Shown piece after piece: positions 56,187 to 64,000 of a DNA stretch of 64,000 nt. Each line of letters begins with the position of its first letter. The stretch's first letter is position 1. Both the position numbers and the translations under genes were made by a program. The notes beneath the pieces are model-generated. The model was not told the origin of the DNA and did not search any database. It worked only from the letters and a program-made list of their open reading frames with translations. The stretch is from Bacteroides caecimuris (GTDB lineage: Bacteria; Bacteroidota; Bacteroidia; Bacteroidales; Bacteroidaceae), in the NCBI RefSeq assembly GCF_001688725.2, contig NZ_CP015401.2, positions 248,001 through 312,000 on the forward strand. Direction: 5' to 3'.

Positions 56187-57311
56187 TTATTGCTTCAACA
56201 GTACAATCATTTTCAGCGAGAAGTCGAAGAATACCATTTTAGCATTTACGTTCTGTTCTATATGTAGTTGCGCTTCGCTTAATTCGTCCATGATGCCCAT
56301 CACGTTTCGTTCGTTGACAAAAGGAGCAAAGCGGGTTGCAAAATTCTGTTCATTAATCGTCATATACGTCAGGTCGCGCTGGTGCAGGTTGAAGATAAAA
56401 TTTTCCCGAATCATGCGTTGGCAATATTCCAGGAAGTTCTTCTGACGTTCACGTCCCATGCCCGCCACTTGCTCGCTCCACATTTTCATCTCCCTGATTT
56501 TCCGTTGGTAAGACAACCGCATCAGGCTGACAAACAAGTCAAAAAACAACTGGTTCTCTTCATTCAAATGAACCGTTTCGAGTGCCTTGATAAAATTCCC
56601 GTTTGCCAGATGGGCAATGGAAATACTGGCGGCAGGCAAAATGTTATATTTCGTCTGTAATACCCGGTCGATACTGGCTTCATCAATCTTCCGTACATTC
56701 ATGCGCTGGGTACGGCTTAGGATAGTGGGCAGAATCATGTCCGGTGCTTCCGATACTAATAAGAAAACCGTTTTCTCGGGCGGTTCCTCAAGCAACTTCA
56801 GCAGTTTGTTGGCACATACCGGATGCATTTTTTCCGGCAACCATACAATCGTAATCTTAAATCCTCCTTCGCTGGATTTCAGGCTAAGTTTTTTTAGGAT
56901 TTCGTCACTCTCTTTGGCGTAAATCAATGCCTGTGAGTTTTCCGCATCCATCTCTCCCAACCAGTGATTGAGGTTAAAGTAAGGATGATTGATAACAAAC
57001 GACCGCCAGTCGGCAATATAATCATCGCATACTTCCTTTTTCCCTTTTGCGCTTTTCACGATAGGGAATACGAAATGTACGTCGGGATGCACCAATTTAT
57101 TGAATTTCACGCAGGACGGACACGTTCCGCAGGCATCAGTCTTTCCCCGATTAGTGCAACTGATGTAACGTGCGTATGCAATAGCCAACGGCATTTTCCC
57201 GACCCCTTCCGGTCCGCAAATCAGCTGGGCATGTGGAATACGCCCCTCATTCACTTCCTGAATGAGCCGTTGCTTGATTTCTTCTTGTCCGATTACGTCT
57301 CTGAAAAACAT
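56187..57311 (-). CDS. holB: DNA polymerase III delta' subunit
   Basis: Clamp-loader subunit of 374 residues. P-loop GPEGVGKMPLA (about 33-43), zinc-binding CGTCPSCVKF (Cys with an earlier SCTNRGK Cys), and LLKLLEEPPE with ILPTILSRTQ, all typical of delta'/AAA+ clamp-loader subunits. The C-terminal helical domain (about 240-374) is Bacteroidota-type. Lies 1 bp after metF. Confidence 0.94.
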   Translation of the reverse strand: MFFRDVIGQEEIKQRLIQEVNEGRIPHAQLICGPEGVGKMPLAIAYARYISCTNRGKTDACGTCPSCVKFNKLVHPDVHFVFPIVKSAKGKKEVCDDYIADWRSFVINHPYFNLNHWLGEMDAENSQALIYAKESDEILKKLSLKSSEGGFKITIVWLPEKMHPVCANKLLKLLEEPPEKTVFLLVSEAPDMILPTILSRTQRMNVRKIDEASIDRVLQTKYNILPAASISIAHLANGNFIKALETVHLNEENQLFFDLFVSLMRLSYQRKIREMKMWSEQVAGMGRERQKNFLEYCQRMIRENFIFNLHQRDLTYMTINEQNFATRFAPFVNERNVMGIMDELSEAQLHIEQNVNAKMVFFDFSLKMIVLLKQ

Positions 57312-57312
57312 A

Positions 57313-58266
57313 TCAATAAATGATTTTGGCTACTTCTTTGATACTGTCTACTGCTCCGATAGAGTAGAAATGAATACTCGGCACTCCATGAGCCATCAAC
57401 TCCTTGCATTGGGATACACACCATTCGATGCCTACCTGCTCGGCTTCCGCGTCATTCTTGCACTTCAACGCTTCTTTCACCAAGTCTTCCGGCAAGTCCA
57501 CTTTGAAAGTCTTTGGAACCATGCTTAGTTGAGACAGTTTCTTGAACGGCTTGATTCCCGGAATGATAGGTATATTGATACCTGCCGCCTTCGCCTGCTC
57601 TACAAACTCAAAATATTTCCTGTTATCGTAGAACAACTGTGTCACGGCATATTCCGCTCCGTTCTCCACTTTTTTCTTCAGCCAGTAAAGGTCTGTCTCG
57701 ATATTAGGCGCTTCTTCGTGTTTCTCCGGATAACAAGCCACCCCGTATGAAAACGGTGTATTGCTGACTTTCATCTCCGAACCATCCACAAAAATGCCTT
57801 TATTGAAATTATTGATTTGTTCCTGCAACTCGATAGCATGATGATAACCGTCGCCTTCCGGTGTAAATGCCGACTCATGTTTCGCTTTGTCACCACGCAA
57901 TACCAGCAATTCTGTGATATTCAGAAATTGCAGGTCGAGTAGCACATACTCGGTTTCTTCACGTGTGAATCCGCTGCACAGAATATGCGGGACTACTGTA
58001 ATATTGTATTTATTCTGGATGGCGGCAGCCACGGCAACCGTTCCCGGACGCCTTCTCAAGCGGTTTCTCTGAAACAATCCGTTACCGAGGTCTTTATACA
58101 CGTATTCGCTGCGGTGGGTAGTGATATTGATATATTTCGGGTCAAATTCCCGAAGCGTATCGATTGTCTGATATAACTTTTCTATTCCCGTTCCTTTCAG
58201 CGGTGGAAGTATCTCGAAAGAAAAAGCGGTTTTCTTGTTGCTATGTATTAAATCAATTACTTTCAT
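57313..58266 (-). CDS. metF: 5,10-methylenetetrahydrofolate reductase
   Basis: FAD-dependent enzyme of 317 residues that makes methyl-THF for methionine synthesis. TIM-barrel start FSFEILPPLKGTGIE with the catalytic-region Glu, FDPKYINITTHRSE, PHILCSGFTREE, LLVLRGD, and the C-terminal GVPSIHFYSIG. First gene of the minus-strand operon metF-holB-ricT-gldH. Confidence 0.97.
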   Translation of the reverse strand: MKVIDLIHSNKKTAFSFEILPPLKGTGIEKLYQTIDTLREFDPKYINITTHRSEYVYKDLGNGLFQRNRLRRRPGTVAVAAAIQNKYNITVVPHILCSGFTREETEYVLLDLQFLNITELLVLRGDKAKHESAFTPEGDGYHHAIELQEQINNFNKGIFVDGSEMKVSNTPFSYGVACYPEKHEEAPNIETDLYWLKKKVENGAEYAVTQLFYDNRKYFEFVEQAKAAGINIPIIPGIKPFKKLSQLSMVPKTFKVDLPEDLVKEALKCKNDAEAEQVGIEWCVSQCKELMAHGVPSIHFYSIGAVDSIKEVAKIIY

Positions 58267-58317
58267 TCTTTTTTGCTAATGTTCGTTATCTATTTGGATT
58301 AAACGTGCATATTGGGA

Positions 58318-58325
58318 CAAAAATA
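58318..58325 (-). promoter_or_regulatory. -7 promoter box of the metF operon
   Basis: Reads TATTTTTG on the minus strand, matching TAnnTTTG, about 50 bp ahead of metF. No sure -33 element. Confidence 0.5.
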
Positions 58326-58445
58326 CGAAAAAAGAAAGATTTCTTCTTGATTTACTCTAAAATAGTTTTGTTTTTATCGTACTATTATAGATAAAAGAGG
58401 AAATATCCCCTATAAGATATGCCTTCTCTTATCTAATCATTATAT

Positions 58446-58680
58446 ATCAGAATTTATTTTTCGATGCAGAAGTATTAATAACATGAGTGCTACCTTTGAT
58501 ATGGCAGAAAAGTTGATAGCAGCATTTTCTGTTTTCCTGCCATCATCTTCTCTAAATCCTATATTCAATACCTAATGCAGGTTATTTTCAACTTCCCAGT
58601 GTGACCTAACTGATTTGAGTATGGTAATTGGCTCAGGTTCCAATAAGCCTTATGAAGATGTAATACTTATTGGGCGTTTG
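58446..58680 (-). pseudogene. Decayed ISAs1-type transposase C-terminal fragment
   Basis: Minus-strand translation gives RSHWEVENNLH, an in-frame TAG (58572-58574) in place of the expected Trp, then VLNIGFREDDGRKTENAA and ISKVALMLL. This is the C-terminal signature of ISAs1/H-repeat transposases (HW.VEN.LHW.LDV.F.ED). Upstream, YYI and SS-like pieces of the same family appear in shifted frames, so at least one frameshift has occurred as well. Only about 75 codons are recognisable; the rest of the element and its ends are not seen. The match rests on motif recognition, not a search. Confidence 0.75.
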
Positions 58681-58722
58681 CTCTGGTTATGGAGTTGCTT
58701 TCTTAATCCTCCCACAGGAATT

Positions 58723-58857
58723 ATTTCCCTTTTTTGCCCTCATGCTCTCATATCTCCTCCCAATCCCTTTATTCATCGTGCTTTCCGCTATTAGGGCAAG
58801 TATGATAGCATAGTGAGGGCAGGCGTTTGCCCTCACTATCCGAATTTCCCTTTTTTG
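58723..58857. repeat. Direct repeat pair enclosing a strong hairpin
   Basis: ATTTCCCTTTTTTG occurs at 58723-58736 and 58844-58857. Between them a perfect 12-bp stem, 58810-58821 with 58828-58839 and a 6-nt loop, forms a strong hairpin (core GAGGGCA/TGCCCTC). TGCCCTCA also appears at 58735. No T-run follows the hairpin on either strand. The 58681-59049 stretch has no gene I can support. Confidence 0.65.
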
Positions 58858-59049
58858 ATTCAATCCGTTGATTGATAATGATATATGTCGTTTTTGCACC
58901 TCTGCAAGCACTCCTCTGTTTTTGGGGCATTTCGCGTTTTTTTTATCGCTTGAATGCCTGATATATGCCTCAATTGCCGGCTTTTGCCAAGTATAGTTAT
59001 ATCGTATCCGCCCTCTTCCTTTTGCTTGTTTCCATATACCGTGTATTAG

Positions 59050-59180
59050 TCCCACATATTGTGGGAAAATATTCCCGGGCGCTTGGGAAAAGTTTCCCTA
59101 CTGCTTGGGAAAATATTCCCTATTAATTGGGAACAAATTCCCATAATATGCGGGAATACTTTCCCACAATATGTGGGACC
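59050..59180. repeat. Five palindromes at exact 22-bp period inside a 28-bp inverted repeat (array 3)
   Basis: Five 14-bp palindromes of form GGGAA(n4)TTCCC start at 59064, 59086, 59108, 59130 and 59153 (spacings 22, 22, 22, 23). The array ends, 59050-59077 and 59153-59180, are inverse copies at 27 of 28 positions. No open frame runs through it as a family match. It lies about 270 bp ahead of the first rRNA promoter. Confidence 0.9.
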
Positions 59181-59446
59181 ACCGGAACTAACGGATCTCT
59201 TCAATCAACAATCCGTTGTCTTATCTACCTTTTTTCTCTTGTTTATCCCTTTCGCTCTATTCTTTTCATGTGTGCGATTCTTCGCATGCGCACGCGTGTA
59301 CCCGCATGCAATATAATAATGTGCATTTCCTTTACCGCTTCCTATTCAATCCTTTTATGATAAAGAAAACATGTTCTACAACATCATTCTCTTTCAGCAC
59401 TTTAGCAAAATCCTTCAAAAAAACTTCGAAAAAAGATCCTGATATA

Positions 59447-59478
59447 TTTGGAGTATATGTGAAAAGGGCCTACTTTTG
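59447..59478 (+). promoter_or_regulatory. rRNA promoter P1
   Basis: -33 TTTG (59447-59450), 20-bp spacer, -7 TACTTTTG (59471-59478), followed by CACCCGC. An AACTTCGAAAAAAG element lies just upstream (59422-59435). The 59181-59440 stretch before it is gene-free; its only structure is a GCATGCG/CGCATGC inverted repeat at 59284-59309. Confidence 0.75.
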
Positions 59479-59574
59479 CACCCGCTTTCCAAGAGAAGAA
59501 AGCCTTGTAAGATTGACTTAGTGAAAAAGCGCGTCTTGGTCTTCAACATAAGAACAAAAAAACTTCGAAAAAGT

Positions 59575-59607
59575 TTTGGAGGATATAAAATAAAGTTCTT
59601 ATCTTTG
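59575..59607 (+). promoter_or_regulatory. rRNA promoter P2
   Basis: -33 TTTG (59575-59578), 21-bp spacer, -7 TATCTTTG (59600-59607). Directly upstream is the dyad AACTTCGAAAAAGTT (59561-59575), also present before P1 and P3. Confidence 0.85.
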
Positions 59608-59725
59608 CAGTCCGATTCGTAAAGAAAGCGTCCTTTGTTTCTTTTCTTTTATACATTCTTTCCCTTTCGCAAAGAGAGCCTGAGAAATGAGTAAAAAGAA
59701 AAAATGAAAAAAACTTCCGAAAAAG

Positions 59726-59757
59726 TTTGGCGGTTAAAAATAAAGCGCTTACCTTTG
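59726..59757 (+). promoter_or_regulatory. rRNA promoter P3
   Basis: -33 TTTG (59726-59729), 20-bp spacer, -7 TACCTTTG (59750-59757), followed by CACCCGC as in P1. The same upstream dyad (AACTTCCGAAAAAGTT, 59712-59727) precedes it. Start of transcription is expected near 59765. Confidence 0.85.
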
Positions 59758-59784
59758 CACCCGCTTTTGAAACGAAAGCGACAA

Positions 59785-59836
59785 GTTCTTTGAAATATTG
59801 ATAAACAATACAAGTAGTACAAGTAAAAAATAGAAC
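59785..59836 (+). promoter_or_regulatory. rRNA leader: boxA-like motif and left arm of the pre-16S processing stem
   Basis: GTTCTTTGAAAT (59785-59796) resembles the antitermination boxA used in Bacteroidota; a similar ATCTTTGACAT recurs in the spacer near 61834. Bases 59801-59836 pair imperfectly with 61521-61550 beyond the 16S gene (shared core AGTAGTAC), forming the long stem cut by RNase III in 16S maturation. Confidence 0.65.
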
Positions 59837-59958
59837 CGTCAATACTTGTCTTAATGTAGCAATGCATTATGAGACACAGGTACTTGAAAAGAGTCAATGA
59901 ATTTACGGCGTCCTGAACAGAGCAAAAGACATCCTAACGGATGATTAAAGATACTTTT

Positions 59959-61487
<1,529 letters not shown>

Positions 61488-61520
61488 CTGGAGAGATGCC
61501 GTAATGATGGCTTTTTCAAG

Positions 61521-61550
61521 GTTCTGTTTTTGTACTACTGGTACTTGTTT
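61521..61550 (+). other. Right arm of the pre-16S processing stem
   Basis: Imperfect inverse of 59801-59836. The rest of the 61488-61649 spacer has no gene; an inner inverted repeat is at about 61555-61600 (TATAGAT-rich). Confidence 0.6.
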
Positions 61551-61649
61551 ATTTATAAGATATAGATCAACCATCTATAGAAGTATAGATAGAGATAAAC
61601 AAGAGAAACAAGAAGCCGAGTCTAACGCACAGGTAGACAAGGTTGAACT

Positions 61650-61723
61650 AGTCCTATAGCTCAGTTGGTTAGAGCGCTACACTGATAATGTAGAGGTCGG
61701 CAGTTCAACTCTGCCTGGGACTA
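61650..61723 (+). tRNA. tRNA-Ile (GAT anticodon)
   Basis: 74 nt. Acceptor stem AGTCCTA/TGGGACT pairs over 7 bp (one G-T), D arm AGCTCAGTTGG, anticodon loop CTGATAA, T arm GGCAG-TTCAACT-CTGCC. CCA is not encoded. Usual position in the 16S-23S spacer. Confidence 0.97.
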
Positions 61724-61738
61724 CTCCGAAACTCTTTT

Positions 61739-61812
61739 GGGGGATTAGCTCAGCTGGCTAGAGCATCTGCCTTGCACGCAGAGGGTCAACGGTTCGAATC
61801 CGTTATTCTCCA
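61739..61812 (+). tRNA. tRNA-Ala (TGC anticodon)
   Basis: 74 nt. Acceptor stem GGGGGAT/ATTCTCC (two G-T pairs), anticodon loop CTTGCAC, T arm AACGG-TTCGAAT-CCGTT. CCA not encoded. Confidence 0.97.
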
Positions 61813-61833
61813 CAGTCTCTGAAAAGAGAAACG

Positions 61834-61961
61834 ATCTTTGACATGATGTACAAGAAGTAAAATAAAAAGTAAGAGCTAAAAGTATATATCAAACCGTACG
61901 TGTCCGGGTATGCAATATTGGCGGCCGGAAGCGATTCCACACCAATACCAATACACGGACA
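61834..61961 (+). promoter_or_regulatory. Spacer boxA-like motif and stem ahead of 23S rRNA
   Basis: ATCTTTGACAT near 61834 repeats the leader boxA-like motif. Bases about 61908-61931 pair imperfectly with about 61942-61961 (GTCCG...ATTGG with CCAAT...CGGAC), probably the local part of the pre-23S processing structure. Confidence 0.5.
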
Positions 61962-61971
61962 GAACGTTTGA

Positions 61972-64000
<2,029 letters not shown>

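Noticed and set aside
58687..59055. Open frame of 122 codons on the minus strand, rich in Arg/Lys, between the transposase remnant and array 3
   Set aside because: It runs across the direct repeats and the 12-bp hairpin, and its start lies in the inverted end of array 3. Signal peptide, domain and promoter are missing. Probably a chance frame through repeat DNA, though conservation should be tested.
59050..59180. Invertible promoter flanked by inverted repeats, as in Bacteroides capsule loci
   Set aside because: The 28-bp inverted ends are only 75 bp apart, the interior has no TAnnTTTG promoter, and no regulated gene or recombinase is adjacent.
59059..59316. Open frame of 85 codons running through array 3
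   Set aside because: The 22-bp period shifts the frame each unit, so the peptide has no real repeat, and it has no domain or usual start context.

Overview
The window is a stretch of chromosome from a gut Bacteroides, most likely of the B. thetaiotaomicron/B. ovatus group. The 16S rRNA is Bacteroides-type, promoters follow the Bacteroides -7 pattern TAnnTTTG, and Shine-Dalgarno sites are weak. The gene content is diagnostic of Bacteroidota: SusC/SusD pairs, a hybrid two-component regulator, GldH, RicT and a lipidated TamA homologue (TamL). Species is not resolved from sequence reading alone.

Region 1 (1-15.2 kb) is a polysaccharide utilization locus. A hybrid two-component sensor (cut by the left edge) precedes a six-gene operon: IPT/NHL lipoprotein, SusC-like transporter, SusD-like lipoprotein, two probable surface glycan-binding lipoproteins and a GH76 family lipoprotein with an Asp-Asp pair. 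The GH76 gene points to alpha-1,6-mannan (yeast-type) backbone as substrate. A bidirectional terminator closes the operon.

Region 2 (15.2-16.75 kb) has one small secreted protein and over 1.2 kb without genes. The non-coding part holds a long near-perfect hairpin, a MITE-like element with 16-bp inverted ends and a TAA target duplication, and two arrays of short palindromes repeating every 21-22 bp.

Region 3 (16.75-31 kb) has a sigma54-type response regulator, a cyclophilin lipoprotein, an M16 peptidase, a MATE transporter, a hybrid histidine kinase ending in an Hpt domain (a plausible phosphorelay partner for the response regulator), and the TamB-TamL envelope pair.

Region 4 (31-41.4 kb) is a second Sus-like locus of different design: a divergent ECF sigma factor and FecR-type anti-sigma factor, a SusC with an STN signalling domain, SusD, a lipoprotein resembling a catalytically dead member of a metallopeptidase family, and two thioredoxin-fold proteins. 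It has no carbohydrate-active enzyme, so its ligand may be a protein or glycoprotein.

Region 5 (41.6-58.3 kb) is housekeeping: a nucleotidyltransferase, an ABC-F ATPase, an M13 peptidase, purH, the mreB-mreC-mreD-mrdA-rodA cell-shape operon, and on the opposite strand metF-holB-ricT-gldH.

Region 6 (58.3-64 kb) starts with a decayed ISAs1-type transposase and a third, very regular 22-bp palindrome array. It continues with three tandem rRNA promoters, then 16S rRNA, tRNA-Ile, tRNA-Ala and a 23S rRNA cut by the right edge.

The least expected signal is the set of arrays of diverged palindromes sharing a 22-bp period (16162-16323, 16556-16643, 59050-59180, and weaker copies at 48410-48523 ahead of mreB). 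Their arm sequences differ but change in a compensating way, which suggests one family of structured repeats.
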